A stretch of 64,000 bases of DNA from Sesamum alatum (GCA_034509735.1 JACGWO010000007.1:930001-994000), one strand, 5' to 3'. Shown: positions 47,126 to 59,565, counted from the first letter of the stretch. The notes: a model not told the origin generated them from the letters alone. Numbers and translations: made by a program.

Positions 47126-49582
47126 ATGGAGAATTGTCGGGAAGAAAGAAAAACAATGCTGGAAGATCATCTCTTGGAGGGCACCGATCAAAGGGCGGAT
47201 TCAGGACTTTGCCCTTCATAATTGGTAATTCTTGCATTCGTAAATTTAGATCAAAATCCCATGATTTTTTTATGTTTTTGTGTAGTTCTTGATCATGGGA
47301 CTCTGTTTTCTTTCAGTTTGATCATGGGACTCTGTTTTCTTGCTTATTTCTCTCGTCTTTATGTTCTGCATGTTCATAGTTTGATGAATTTTCAGACACT
47401 TTAAGCAGTGAATGAATCGTTTCATGAACTGGGCTTTTGCTGTAGTTGGTTTTCTGACAGTGGTTTGGGGTAGATAGGGCGTGTTTGGGTTTGCTTATGA
47501 TTCTTGTATTGGAATAGGGACTGAGGCACTGGAGAAGATGGCCACTTACGGGGTGATGCAAACATGACTCTGTATTTGATGAAAGAGTATCATATGGGAC
47601 TGACCACTGCATCCAATCTACTGTTTTCTGGTCAGCAGCCACCAATTTCATGCCGCTTATTGGAGCTCTTGTTGCTGATTCTTTCTTGGGCAGGTTTTAT
47701 ACTATTGGATGGATCTTTTATATGTCTCATGGTATGATCTCTTCTCTTCATTCTTTTGTCTGGAAAATGATCATTCATAGGTTATGTTTGCTTTATTACA
47801 CTAATTCCATGAATAGATACTTATCTCTTGAGTAATTTTGAGTTTGATTATTGTGATATGTGTCTTAAAGTCTTAGGATTGGATTCTTTCTCCCCGGAGG
47901 GAGTTAAGAAGTTTGATTCCTGTGATATGTCTTAAAGATTTTGGCTCAAAGTCAATATCGTCGACCCCCTGATGCCCATTACGGTGTTAATAATGTCTTT
48001 TCAGGAATAGGGTTAAAGTAAGTCTTGATAGTTGATCTATTTGTGCTTTAATCCTAAGATTGATTAAAGTTTACCAATTGGAAGGGGATGATTCTTCTAT
48101 GGTCAACAACAGTAATCCCACAAGCGAGACCTCCTCCATGCGAGCAATGAATAGCGGTTGCAGCTCCCCGACGATTTTCCAGTTCATGTACTTATGTACC
48201 GCTTTCGGGTTGATTTCTGTTGGGGCTGGTGGCATTAGGTCATCTTCCTTAGCCTTTGGTGCTGATCAATTCGAGAAGGGGGATTTCAAGAAAAGCTCTG
48301 GTCTGAAAGAGAGCTACTTTAGCTGGTATTATGCTTCGTATACGTTCTCCATCCTCATTGCTTTAACTTGCGTTGTTTACATTCAAGACAACATCGGATG
48401 GGGAGTTGGTTTCGCAGTGCCTGCTGTGCTAATGTTGTTTGGTGTTAGCATCTTCTTTTTAGCTTCCGGTTTCTATGTCAAGTTGAAGAGTAAGACAAGC
48501 TTAGTCACTGGTTTCGTTCAAGTGGCCGTAGCTTCTTACAGAAATCGACGTCTAGATTTACCAGACGGTGTACACAACGTTTGTCATCGCAAGAACGGCT
48601 CAGCTCTTGTCCTCCCTAGTGAAAATCTCAGGTATCATGAGAGTTATCCTGTCAAGATTTACTCTCTCAAGCATTTGAGTAACTGAGTAGTTTCGCTTAT
48701 GATCTTTAGGTTTCTAAACAAGGCATGCATCGTTAGAGATCCCGACAAAGACTTGACAGCCGACGGGAGAGCTATTACCCGTGGAGACTGTGCAGTGTCG
48801 AGCAAGTAGAGGAGCTCAAAGCCCTGCTCAGGGTACTCCCAATATGGTCCACAGGGATGATCATGTCCATAAACATAAGCCAGAACTCATTTCCGTTACT
48901 CCAAGCCGTGTCGATGGACAGACGCATAACGTCAAGTTTCACGATACCAGCAGCATCATTCAGCACATTTACGGTCATATCCGTTATACTATGGGTTGCT
49001 GTCTATGACCGCGTGTTTCTCCCCTTGGCATCCAGAGTCATGAGAAGACCAATTCATTTAAGTACCAAAAGAAGAATGGGAATTGGAATATGTTTCTCAT
49101 TCTTGGCCATGTTGGCCTCAGCTGGTATAGAAAGTATTCGTCGATCGCTTGCGATAAACGAAGGATACTTGGACAGCCCACTAGCTAATACTCGAATGTC
49201 AGCAATGTGGCTGGTGCCGCAACACTGCCTGACCGGCTTTGCTGAGGCCTCAAACGCTATCGCACAGAACGAGTTCTACTTCTCAGAGTTCCCAAGAAGC
49301 ATGTCGAGTATAGCATCGACTCTGAACGGAATCGGGATGTCGTTGGCGAATTTAGCAGCCAGTTTTATAATGAATGCTGTTGACAGCCTCTCAAAGGCAG
49401 GAGGGAAGGAGAGCTGGATTTCGAGCAATATCAACAAGGGTCACTATGACTACTATTACTTGGTTCTTGCTGGACTGAGTATGGCTAACATGATGTATTT
49501 TCTTGTCTGTAGTAACATCTACGGCCCTTTGAAAGAAGACAGGAAGATAGCACAAGAAGAAGAAGAAGAAGATGAGTCTTGA
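47126..49582 (+). pseudogene. NPF1-like (NRT1/PTR) transporter, copy 1, frameshifted as read
   Basis: A proton-coupled MFS transporter of the plant NPF family (nitrate, peptide or hormone substrates; this one unknown), nearest NPF1.1/1.2 in my memory. Exons: 47126-47224, 47518-47731, 48085-48631 and 48710-49582, with GT-AG introns matching copy 2. The third and fourth exons carry clear family blocks (GGIRSSSLAFGADQ, FSWYYASYTFSI, SMDRRI, MWLVPQHCLTGFAEA, ESWISSNINKGHYDYYYLVLA) and an acidic C-terminus EEEEEDES. Against copy 2, exon 1 lacks one base, exon 2 four and exon 3 one. Exon 4 also needs one base near 48778 to keep frame. Most losses shorten single-base runs. As written it cannot encode a full protein; whether that is biological decay or base-calling error is open. 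Confidence 0.85.
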
Positions 49583-49680
49583 GTTGTTATTTCCTACTAA
49601 CTTGTAGTAATCTTGTACTTAGTAACTCTACTAGAACATCCCGTATGTCAGGGGTGGTGATCGTTATCCTGTAAGTAATC

Positions 49681-50207
49681 CACTGGCAATTTTAGTTTAT
49701 GATTTACGATTTTGTGGTAATTTTATTCATTTTGGTAAAAATCAATCGAAAATCCATCGGAGCAGTTGGAGATTTTAGAAAAATTAAGATTTTTTTTGCC
49801 AATTGGACTCCAATTTTGGATATGGTATCTTACGTGGCATCAGGCTTAGACATTTACATATAGTCACTGATTTTTTGTTCTTTCTATTGTGCGACAAAGA
49901 ATGCAAAAGGGTTCTTGATTTTCTTCGAAAACATTATGCCAGATGACTCGCAAGATGTCACGTCGCGGGAAATTTTTATCCAAATTAGATTTGACTAAAC
50001 TAAATCAATTACAGAGCAAGTGTATCATTGTGATTGTTTATTTTTTTTTTTTGAACTGTAATTGGTTCAGGTATGGCCAAATCCAATTTAGATTAGAATT
50101 TCCCCAGATCTCGAACTGGCGTCCATATGGCAATTTCTGGTGAATTTCTTGCCGAAACGACTAAAATTACCACAAAATCGCAAATTGTATTATCAAAATT
50201 GCTAGTG
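49681..50207. mobile_element. CACTA-like foldback just downstream of NPF copy 1
   Basis: Ends CACTGGCAATTTTAG and the complement ending AAAATTGCTAGTG. A second inverted block CGATTTTGTGGTAATTTTA is complemented at TAAAATTACCACAAAATCG. 527 bp, non-coding. Confidence 0.7.
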
Positions 50208-50299
50208 CGTTACTTACATGGCGACACACCGCCCTCGGACCGAATCACACGATAAATATAATTATTATCCAGACTCGTAACAAAATCTCGGGCCAACAA

Positions 50300-50745
50300 T
50301 ATAATTAGTATCCAGACTCCACCGCCTCCTCCTCCGCCCCCACCCAGCTGCCACTGCCGGCCCACCCTGAGTCATCCTCCTCTTCTTCTTCAAACACTTC
50401 CCAGAGTTTCACTCAGTGGAGGTTCCCCCTCTCCAACTCACCCATATCCCACCACTCGTACTCACGGCCGAAAGCTGAACTGGTATCCTAGCCCGGCCCG
50501 AAAATGGAGGCTGTTCCACTACCCCTCACCAATGCCAGCTTGGATGAGCTTTTCCTGTGGTGGAGCTCCAATTCATTTCCGGGTCGGACGCGGGTCATTT
50601 CGGGGCTGTCCACTTGCTGGAGCGGTCCCTCGTCCCGAACCCGCGTTCCGCCGTGGACGGCTGTCCGTGACCGGCCGCGGTGGTGGGTGGGGTGGTGGCG
50701 TGCTTGCGGGAAGGGGTGGAATAGAAACGATGCCATCAGCAAGAC
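50300..50745 (+). other. GC-rich block, possible broken host exon
   Basis: A leader-like CT-rich stretch (50325-50450) is followed by ATGGAGGCTGTTCC at 50504 and about 230 bases of GC-rich DNA open in several frames. The frame from 50504 begins MEAVPLPLTNASLDELF, but I recognise no family in any frame. Composition changes abruptly to A-rich viral-type sequence at about 50740. It may be the first exon of a host gene cut by the pararetrovirus insertion, or a captured fragment. Confidence 0.45.
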
Positions 50746-51470
50746 AAAAAATTTTCAAATATAGGACTCCAGAAGAAAGAAAAAGACATAAAAAAACAAA
50801 GTGATAGAAAAGAGAGAAATAAACAAAGAAACATAGTCAAAAAAGATTAATGGAATACAAAGAATAATATAACAAAAAATGTAAGGAGATGTTACATATG
50901 TGGTGAAACAGACTACCTTGCAAATAGATGTAAAAATAAAAGAGCTAAAAGATTAAAGAAGAAAATTAATAGTCTTAAATTAGAAGACCTAAAAAGAAAA
51001 TATAATAAATACAATATTTTCTGAAGAAAAAGAATCTGAGGAATTAGAAGAAAAATTAGATAATCAAGATGAATTAAGAAACATTGAAGAAAATTCTGAA
51101 AATTTATCGACCTCTGCCGGATCAGATGAAGAAGAAAACTCCCCATGTACATGTAAACAAGGGACAAATGAAGAAGATTCAGATGGAGAATTTTATGAAT
51201 TAATGGCACAATTCAAAGACCTAGGAACAATAAATGTTCTTACAGATAATCATATAGTTGAATTGCTTAGGGAAATTAAGGACCCTGAGATAAGAGATAT
51301 TATTCTCAGTAAAATGGATAATAATAAAGGTTCATCATCTGCATCGAACCCGGCATATGACAGCCTAATTAGTAAATCATTTGAACCTTGTACAATTACT
51401 GAAGTCAAAAGAATACTAAGGGAAAAACAAACAATTAAAGATAATGAAGAAATAAAAAATATTTAGAGAT
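50746..51470 (+). pseudogene. Endogenous caulimovirid: capsid C-terminal region with zinc knuckle
   Basis: A-rich, lysine-rich coding remnant. A CCHC-type knuckle is readable at 50890-50931 (C-x2-C-x4-Y-x4-C), with TAC where the His codon is expected, a change consistent with C to T. Basic residues follow. A frame at 51203-51466 continues between knuckle and protease. Stops and frameshifts break it. The movement-protein region expected upstream is absent, so the insertion is truncated at its 5' side. Confidence 0.7.
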
Positions 51471-52027
51471 ATAATCAAACTCTTACTACTACGATAGAAA
51501 TATTAGAAAATAGACAAAAACAATCAATTCCTTGAATTAAGCAAAGAAAAAATTGAGGATAAATCCTTATCCACATTAGAAGTAGTTACTAGTCAAAAAT
51601 GGAATGTAAAGATTGACTTATTAATAAATAATAATTTTAGAAAAATATTTACCGTTCTAATAGATAGTGGGCAGACATTAATTGTATAAAAGAAGGGTTG
51701 ATACCAACCAAATACTTTGAAAAGACAACTCATTCATTATCCTCTGCCAATGGGCAAAAATTGAACATAAGCTTTAAAATCCCAAAAGCTTATATATGTA
51801 ATAATAAAAAATGTATCCCTATGAGTTATCTATTAATAAAAGATTTAACAAATGATATAATCTTGGGCACACCCTTCCTTAAGAAGATTTTTTCTATAAA
51901 AACCATTTATGAAAAAGGCATAATAGGAACATTTGAAGATGAAACAATAAAATTTGAATTTATTACCCAACCAATGGATAGAGTTATTAATGAAATAAGA
52001 GATCTAATAATTTATAAAACAAACTAG
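51471..52027 (+). pseudogene. Endogenous caulimovirid: aspartic protease region
   Basis: A retropepsin-type active site LIDSG is visible at about 51657-51671, but a stop follows shortly. The open part (51698-52027, 109 codons) carries the hydrophobic flap and the IILGTPFL block that closes the protease fold. It precedes reverse transcriptase as in caulimovirid polyproteins. Inactive as read. Confidence 0.7.
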
Positions 52028-52109
52028 ATTTGTTTTATAAAAGAAGAAATTAATTCTTTACAGATAGATCAATTACTTTGAAAATCCAAAATTACAGGCA
52101 CAAATCAAA

Positions 52110-53118
52110 ATGATTCAAAATAGATTCGAACTTGAGACATGTAATGAACATCCTAATGCATTCTGGCACAGAAAGAAACATATTGTAAGCCTCCCTTATG
52201 AAACTGAATTTTTAGAGAATAATATTCCCACTAAGGCGAGACCTTGTCAAATGAACTCTGAATATTTAGAGTTATGCAAAGAGGAGATTAAGATATTAAT
52301 AGATAAAAAGACTAATTAGATCCTCTAAATCACCTTGGTCATGTACTGCTTTTTATGTTAATAAACATGCAGAGCAGGAAAGAGGGAGACCTAGACTTGT
52401 TATAAATTACAAGCCTCTTAATAAGGTCTTAAAATAGATAAGGTATCCAATTTCTAATAAGAAAGATCTTTTGGACAAACTACATAAGGCAATAATTTTT
52501 TCAAAATTTGATTTAAAATCAGGTTATTGGCAGATTTAGATAAATGAATCAGATAGATACAAGATTGCATTTACAGTCCCTTTTGGCCATTATGAGTGGA
52601 ATGTAATGCCTTTTGGTTTAAAAAATGCACCTTCAGAATTCCAAAATATCATGAATGATATTTTTAACCAATTCTCAAATTTTATTATTGTTTATATTGA
52701 TTACATCTTAATGTTCTATAATAATATAGAATATGACTTTGAACATTTAGAAATGTTTAAAACATTAGTCATCCAAAATGGATTAGTAATATCTAAACTA
52801 AAAATGAGTATTTTTCAAACTAAGATAAGGTTTCTAGGCCACAATATTGAAAAAGGAGAAATAATTCCCATTAATAGATGCATAGAATTTGCAGATAAGT
52901 TTCCTGATAAAATAATTGATAGAACTCAACTACAAAGATTTCTAGGAAGCTTGAACTATATAGCTCCATATTATAAAAATCTTGCACAAGATACAGCCTT
53001 ATTATGTGATAGACTTAAAAAGAATCATTCGGAATGGACAGAGGATCACACCAAAGCAATTAGACTAATAAAACAAAAGGTTAAATCATTACCATGTTTA
53101 ACACTCACAAATCCTAAT
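52110..53118 (+). pseudogene. Endogenous caulimovirid: reverse transcriptase
   Basis: RT fingers and palm are recognisable, including FDLKSGYWQ, MPFGLKNAPSEFQ and the IRFLGH block in the thumb-proximal part. The catalytic YIDD is YIDY (TAC at 52702-52704), so polymerase activity is lost. In-frame stops occur at 52317, 52435 and 52537, plus a frameshift near 52317. The clean frame 52606-53121 covers palm to thumb. No integrase follows, which separates it from Ty3 elements. Confidence 0.85.
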
Positions 53119-53524
53119 TGAAAAAAAATAATAGAGACAGATGCTTCTGAAATAGGATTTGGAGGAATATTGAAGCAAATTGATAATAATAAGCAATAAT
53201 ATTTAGTTAGATTCTATTCGGGAAAATGAAAAGCAACCCAGTTAAATTATACTATAGTGGCTAAAGAAGTTCTTGCTATCGTTAAATGTGTTTTAAAAAT
53301 TCCAAGATGACTTATTAAACCAAGAATTTATTATCAGAACTGATTGTTCTGCTGCTAAGTTTATGTTCAATAAAGACTTTAAGCATGATGTTTCTAAACA
53401 GATATTTGTCAGGTGGCAAGCACATTTAGCCCCATTTAATTTCACAATAGAACACATTAAAGGAAAGACTAATAGTCTCCCTGATTTCTTATCAAGAGAA
53501 TATTTAAATGAACATAAACATTGA
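53119..53524 (+). pseudogene. Endogenous caulimovirid: RNase H
   Basis: Follows RT directly. The type-I RNase H blocks are visible: IETDASEIGFGG (first catalytic Asp), a glutamate helix KEVLAIV, IRTDCSAAKF (second Asp) and the end FTIEHIKGKTNSLPDFLSRE. Stops at 53119, near 53197 and near 53227, and a frameshift near 53300, interrupt it. Confidence 0.8.
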
Positions 53525-53993
53525 AAATTTTAACTGGATTAGAGGAGAATTCTTTATAGGAGTAAATACCTCCTCTAAAATCCTAAATTATTGGGTTGAA
53601 GATAGAATTGAAGGAAAGACTTATTGAATGAATGGGTTAAAATGGCCTGTATATAAATTTAAATTTTGGGATGAGCCAGTTGAGTATAAAGCACGACTCA
53701 GGAGAACTCAAAGATTAACAAGAAAAAGGATTGAGGAAACAAAAAAGATTATTTCCAAAATTCTTGTTCAATATCCAGATGCAGATATGTCTTATCATTA
53801 CCGCATAAAAATTATTTGGATAGCAAACTTTTTATATCACCAAAGAATTGCAGGATATTATGCCGGTTTAATAGATAATCCTTTTTATTGCAGGAATGGC
53901 TTCCTCAAAGAGAAAGAGGCAGAAACTCCTCCAATCAAAGAGGAGGTAGATTTAGACCAGGCAAAATTATACGCCAAGGTAACAGATCACTAA
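53525..53993 (+). pseudogene. Endogenous caulimovirid: unassigned downstream frame 1
   Basis: Runs on from RNase H after a stop near 53625. The 121-codon open part (53628-53993) is rich in Lys, Arg, Tyr and Trp, with a helical segment around RRTQRLTRKRIEETKKII. I recognise no enzyme domain. By position it could belong to the 3'-terminal ORF that many caulimovirids carry. Confidence 0.5.
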
Positions 53994-55290
53994 TAAAAAA
54001 TAACATCTCCGAAATTGATATAATAAGGTCTCTGAAGAAGAGAATGAGCTCTTCCAGCAATTCCTTATGTTTAAAAATGAGCAGAAAAAAATTACTGCCG
54101 AAGAAGTATCATCTTCTTTAGTATCTTATGCTAAAATACTTGAAGAAGATGATGAATGAGCAAACTATAAATTTAGTGAACATCAGGAAGTAATCATACT
54201 CCTGGAAAATGATGATTTAAGATGGGAGAAAGATCCATGGTATCTAATGAAAAGATATCTGGATGTAACAACATTTACAGCAGGTTCATATAAACCAAGA
54301 GCTCATTATGAGTGCATCCTGAAGGCAATACAAAGTGTTGAAATTACTCACACTTATTACAACAATGGAAAGGAATTTAATTACTCAAAAGCAGTAATAA
54401 AAAAATTCATCACTGCTGTTGAATGGGGAATCAACACATTAGGTGAAAAAGAATATATTCACCCGGAATCTAAATCCCCGATAAAATTCAATTATTGGGC
54501 TATGTTGAGGCATTCAACAAAGCTTTTCTCTATGAAAATTATAAGAGAAAACACACGTGGTTTTTCAAAGTTTTATCCAATAGTTTTTCAACAAGAAATA
54601 CCAAATTGGGTATTTCAATGGTAGTTAAATTATGGTCCTCCAATTTCTATACTCCCTGAAATTTTTCAGGGTTATTATACTGAATGGATCAACTGTTCGC
54701 CAAAAATTATCCATGCGAAAAGATCACAAAAATGGATTGAAGGAATGGCCTCATTTTTCTTCTTTATGGAATTCTCACTCCCATAGATATGGAAATGGCT
54801 ACCTGAAGTAGGAATGACCTTACAAAAAATTCCTTGTATTAAAAGGAAATCTTGTTCTAAATTTTGGAGCAAATTAATGCTCATCAACCCAGAAATAAAA
54901 AAATATTTTTGTCAAGAAGCACTAGATGAAATGGAGGAAAAACTTTAAGAATATAAGGCACTTGTGGAGAAGGAAGAAAATCAGACTCCTAGCCCCTTCG
55001 AGCATATATCACAAAGAATCAGAAGCAAAAGAGGCATCATCTCTAAAGAGCAAATGATTGAAGAATATCTCAATCAAGTCCAGAAAGACCTCAATCGAAA
55101 TCTAACAGGAGCGGAATCCCCAATGGAGACCTCTTCTAAAGACGAAGAAAATAAGTATTCTTGTTTGGCAGGAGAATCACAAGATCCATTTGAAGAACCC
55201 AATCACGAAATTCTTCTTGATCAATTATTTCAGGGAATCAGGACTGCTTTGAAAGAAAAATCAAAAGTTGGAATCTCTGAATCCTCATAA
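53994..55290 (+). pseudogene. Endogenous caulimovirid: 3'-terminal ORF remnant
   Basis: Overlapping open pieces at 54247-54624 (125 codons) and 54964-55290 (108 codons), joined by a region with stops at 54622 and 54784 and others. The first has aromatic/charged residues (YLDVTTFTAGSY, NYWAMLRHST) and the last is glutamate-rich. Its place between RNase H and the promoter is where some genera keep an inclusion-body/transactivator gene, but I see no diagnostic motif, so function is left open. Confidence 0.55.
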
Positions 55291-55504
55291 GAACAAAGAA
55301 TAGACTACCACAAGAGATCAAAAGCAGAATATGAAGAAAGCAATATCTCCAAAATAATGAAGAAATGAAAGTAGACAACACATAAATGCCGGAAGAAGAA
55401 AAAGTCAGAAGATTTTGACCAAGTCAAAGACACAAACACGTGTCATACATGCAACATGCCTGGAAATAACTCCAACCACTTGTCTCCAATGCAGAAGGCA
55501 TCTG

Positions 55505-55660
55505 TCAACTACTGACGGACTTGAAATAAAACTTTCAAATCCGAACTTTCCTATAAATACACCCTTTTTGCTCATTAGGAGCAGGCTCGAAAATACACTT
55601 GTACGTGCATATCCCCATTTCCTCCCTCACTAAATAAAACCTTAATTTTGTGCACGGGTA
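55505..55660 (+). promoter_or_regulatory. Pararetroviral promoter and poly(A) region
   Basis: CTGACGG (TGACG core at 55513-55517, as in as-1-like elements) lies about 40 bases before a TATA box TATAAATA (55552-55559). AATAAA at 55633-55638 follows, about 50 bases beyond the predicted start. This compact promoter/terminator arrangement is typical of caulimovirid intergenic regions. Confidence 0.65.
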
Positions 55661-56399
55661 TACACTTCTATAAGTTTTTCCTTTTAAATTATTGTATTTA
55701 TTTATTGCATTATATTCCTTTTAATTTTTCTCTTAGCCTAATGAAAGGCTAAATCTATACTGTTGAATAATCTATGACAACGAAGATGGCAAGGTTCTAA
55801 AAAAGGTCTTTCAAGTTAATGATAAATATACGGGGAAGATGAATGAATATGAAAAGGAGACCCTTTGGGTCGTTCCCTTAAATTATGGGTATGAATGAAG
55901 TCTGTATTGCCACTGTTACCCAGTTTTGCCGAGTATGGCGTTGTTTGGGCCTTTAGGTGGCGTTCTATGATTGAATCCATACTTATTAATTTAATGGAGC
56001 GTAAAAAGTTCTCAAACTTACTCTTCTCCAATTCATTTAAATCCTCCTTATATATGTCACAACTTAAGATACTCCTTTATTTTGATCGCCTTTTCGCCTA
56101 CATGGTCGGATTTTATGGCGATTTTTGTATATTTTTGCTATCTTTCGCCTTCCGCCTACATGGTCGGATTTTAGGACGAGATTTTGTATATTCCCGATCC
56201 CTCCATGGCGTAAACGCCATGGCTCCTTATGGTATTATATAAATATTATATACTATATACTATACAGTATAAATATATACTATATATAAATATTTATATA
56301 TTATATATAAATATATTATACATATTTGTATATATATTATTCATAATATTTAGGAAAAAATATATTTTTTATATAATATATATGTAGATTGAATATAGA
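55661..56399. other. Leader remnant, small direct repeats and AT-rich DNA
   Basis: About 55661-55820 may be viral leader. A 19-base word CCTACATGGTCGGATTTTA occurs twice (near 56097 and 56155), and a palindrome CCATGGCGTAAACGCCATGG lies at 56203-56222. 56230-56395 is nearly pure A/T. The frame 55895-56242 has no family resemblance. Confidence 0.5.
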
Positions 56400-56620
56400 C
56401 CGATCATCTATATGAATGAAATCCAACGGTTGTAAATAAACATAAAAATAAAAAAAAAGTTGAATAAAAACTTAAAAATGGCGCGTGTGTTACACCACTA
56501 GCTTGAGGGGATATTTTGCCTTATTTTTTAAAATACGAGGGGATAAATTGCTTATTTTTTTTACACAAGGAAGTAAATTGCTCTTTTCGAATAACACGAG
56601 GGATAAATTGTATTTTGGCG
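56400..56620. mobile_element. Dispersed repeat shared with 12540-12835
   Basis: Same phrase order as at 12540-12835, including GGCGCGTGTGTTACACC and several 'ggggataaattgc' words. Class unknown. Confidence 0.5.
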
Positions 56621-57126
56621 TTTTAAGATCTTATTAGATTTTCAAGAAAACTGAGTATTTGTCATCTCCCAAAGTATCCAAACAGCAAACGATCGTATTG
56701 TTAAACTGAAATGAAGCATTTACCTTATGCTTTACGTGTTTGAACCCATCAAATCCCAAGCATTGATCCAAATTGCACAAAGACATGCCAAGAACGTAGC
56801 AACCAATCATATATACTTGTGGACGTCAACGTAAAGGACAAACATACAACTCAAGGTCCAAATTCGTTGCAACGCATACCACACAATGCTATAATTAATC
56901 ACATTGCCAATCAAGTCAGAAAGAGCCAAACTTTGCATAATTTATTTACATAATATTATATTATATATTTATTATAACTAATATAATATTTACGTATATT
57001 ATAAGGATAATAATTTAAATTAACAATAAAAATATATATTAACACAAAAAAATATAGTTACATCAAAAAAATTATATTTAAATTAAAAAATAAAATTCAA
57101 AAAATTAATTATAATAATTACAATTC
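56621..57126. other. Intergenic DNA, nothing recognised
   Basis: A moderately GC patch (56640-56935) without a long frame, followed by an AT-rich stretch that may hold the end of the PMD/MULE element. Confidence 0.45.
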
Positions 57127-59420
57127 TTAAAAATGACTGTCCGTCCCACAAGTACGTTGGTGCCGTTGTTGCCGAGGTCTTCTTATTTCTTCACCCACAT
57201 TTTGTATTGGTTCATTTTCTACATTATCGGCATTCATATGCAACCGACTTGATGATGTTACAGAACTAGACTCCCGATAATCACGATATGCACCAAATGT
57301 TGGAAATGAAATTGGTGAAATGTTATACTCTGGTGCATATGTTTGACTCATGCCAAGGCCAGGTCAAGATCAGCCTGTCCATAATAAGTTTGTTGGCTTA
57401 GCATGTATGAAGCTGAATCAAACCAATCACTTTGTTGGGGCGGTTGAGGCACGTAGCAATCTTGATATACATTTAGAGGTGTATGCACTGTGGATGGACC
57501 AGCTATATCTGCTCCAACAGTATCATCACCTCTAAGTGAACTTGTAGACATTCTGCTACTGCTTCTCCTTTGTCTGTGGGACGTGGACGGAGCATTATCA
57601 TGTGGGGCTGCTTGTTCTTTGGGCCGATTATCCCTCGAAAGACAAGAAAGCATTTCACGAAAATGGCCTATTTCGATATCGAGTTGTTCAAACATTTGCA
57701 TAGCCTCTTCGAAATTGGTTGGTCGAGGTTGCATACTTAAATGAAGGGATTCTGCATATTGCTCCTGAACCAATTTAAAACTAATGAATTTAAATGTAAG
57801 AAAAAATGTGTATAACATGAATCATGTTTTATTGCACAACATACCACATGTTGTATACTTGGTGCATGTCCTGGTTGATAGCTACTCTCAACACGTCTAT
57901 CAGTAGATGATGAGATAAATCGACGAGTTATTCTACCGTACCAATCCCAATATCTATTTTCTATATCTCGTCCGTTGAAAACGGGTGGTCGGCGCACAAT
58001 CGTTTCATCTCATCTACCCTATCTACTAACGTATATCGCGTGATGAGTCTCCCAGTCTGTGCCCCCACGTGCTCTACGGGAAATGTTATGGAGGCTCATT
58101 TCCCAACTGTCTGTACCCTGTGGGATGTCTTGCCTCATTCCGAGTTAGCGAAGTACCTGTTCGGGATGATGCATTTTCACAATGGCATAAATGATTAGGG
58201 GACATATTGATGTCAACAATTGGGGGTTGAACTCATCTGAGTGGGCTAAAATGTTCTCCGAGTTCATGTTGTACAGCTGCCATAGAAACTGAAATAAAAG
58301 CAAATATGTTAAATTAGTGGGTAATTAATATTCATAAATAAATATGCGTAACGATGAGTCTTGTTTACCTGATCAGTCGTCATGCTATCTAGCATATCTC
58401 TAAATACCAGGACAGTCCACCGTACAGTGCGGGTGAAGTTGTATTTTTTGTTCCACGTTGCACCGTACGGTGGTATTGGAAGGAGCTGATTATTATAAAT
58501 TTGTATTGACTCCATCGTTACATGTTCATCACCAAGACCAGGTATTATTGGTGTGATACGCGACCAAGCCCAAATATGTAAAATAATAAGCTTGTGTCAA
58601 AAATAAAATATTGCAATAAGTTAGTTAATGACAAATATAAATATTTAATGTTACCTGCAGTAACTGCAACGGGCCACCAATTTGGGCTTTGCCTTTGGTG
58701 CTGGCATTGCACAATTCACGGTACAAGAATGCGAGCACACCACTTTTCTAGCTATAGTTTCGGGTGGCGCCGATATCCTCTAATTTCTGGACATATAGTA
58801 ATGATATCAGATGCCCGGATGAGTCAGGGAACATCACCCCCCGAAAAGAATTAATGTCATACAACGTGCATATTTTACAACATTGGGGAACGGTGTGTTA
58901 TCATCAATTCTGATTGGTGTAATGTGACGCAAAATTGCGTTTATGGACCCATTGCGAACCCCTAAGTTTCCTTTCGTATGGCTGGAAACTCAAATAAACA
59001 GCACAATATTCCTGCCATTCTGTAGTAGATCTCTCCCGATCCACTCCGATCACGGCAAGTCCGTCTATGTAGAGTCCCCAAATTATTTGGACGATCTTGT
59101 AGGGTTCTTGTCGCTTTCCCTATGGTGAAGTGGAACGTGTGTGTTTCGAGCCTGTGATACACACCATAAAATCCCATCTAGTATAGTACTGTCAGCACCC
59201 TGTGATGTGGGGCATGCTCTTGGAAGTGTGCCCAAAATGCACCATCTGCACGTCATGCCTTTAAGGGTTCATCTAAATCGCCATCAAGCACATCATCAGA
59301 CCTGTGTTGTCTTTGTGGTGACAATACGATTTTATCGCGTGGACCATACACTTGTCTTATGTCCATATTTTACAATAGCTAACGTTTGGTATAAAAGTGA
59401 AAATATTTGAAAAAATACGA
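57127..59420 (-). pseudogene. Plant mobile domain (PMD) protein gene, broken
   Basis: Minus-strand pieces spell a transposon-associated plant mobile domain protein (the MAIN/'PP7 long form'-like fold). The N-terminal part at 59177-58962 reads ETHTFHFTIGKATRTLQD; a neighbouring frame continues into a VIGVDRERSTTEWQEY-type segment. The middle (58515-58309, 57997-57737) has YGRITRRFIS. The C-terminal part (57818-57348, 57351-57127) is Ser/Gln-rich and ends HQRTCGTDSHF. Frameshifts and probably introns separate the pieces, so it is inactive or at least not readable as one frame. It converges with the plus-strand transposase, a known pairing for PMD genes carried by mobile elements. Confidence 0.7.
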
Positions 59421-59526
59421 TAAACATTTAGTGTAAACTGAAAGTGTTGGAAGAAATATAAGAGGTAATGTTTGGTGTAAATTAAAAGGCATGTTACATC
59501 CATCTTATATAGACACATTCAATTTA

Positions 59527-59530
<4 letters not shown>

Positions 59531-59565
<35 letters not shown>

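Noticed and set aside
52110..53524. Ty3/gypsy retrotransposon
   Set aside because: Protease, RT and RNase H are in pararetroviral order with no integrase, and a TGACG/TATA/AATAAA promoter region follows; no LTR pair was found.
55895..56242. 115-codon plus-strand frame after the pararetrovirus
   Set aside because: No family resemblance; it spans direct repeats and a palindrome and has unsettled composition.
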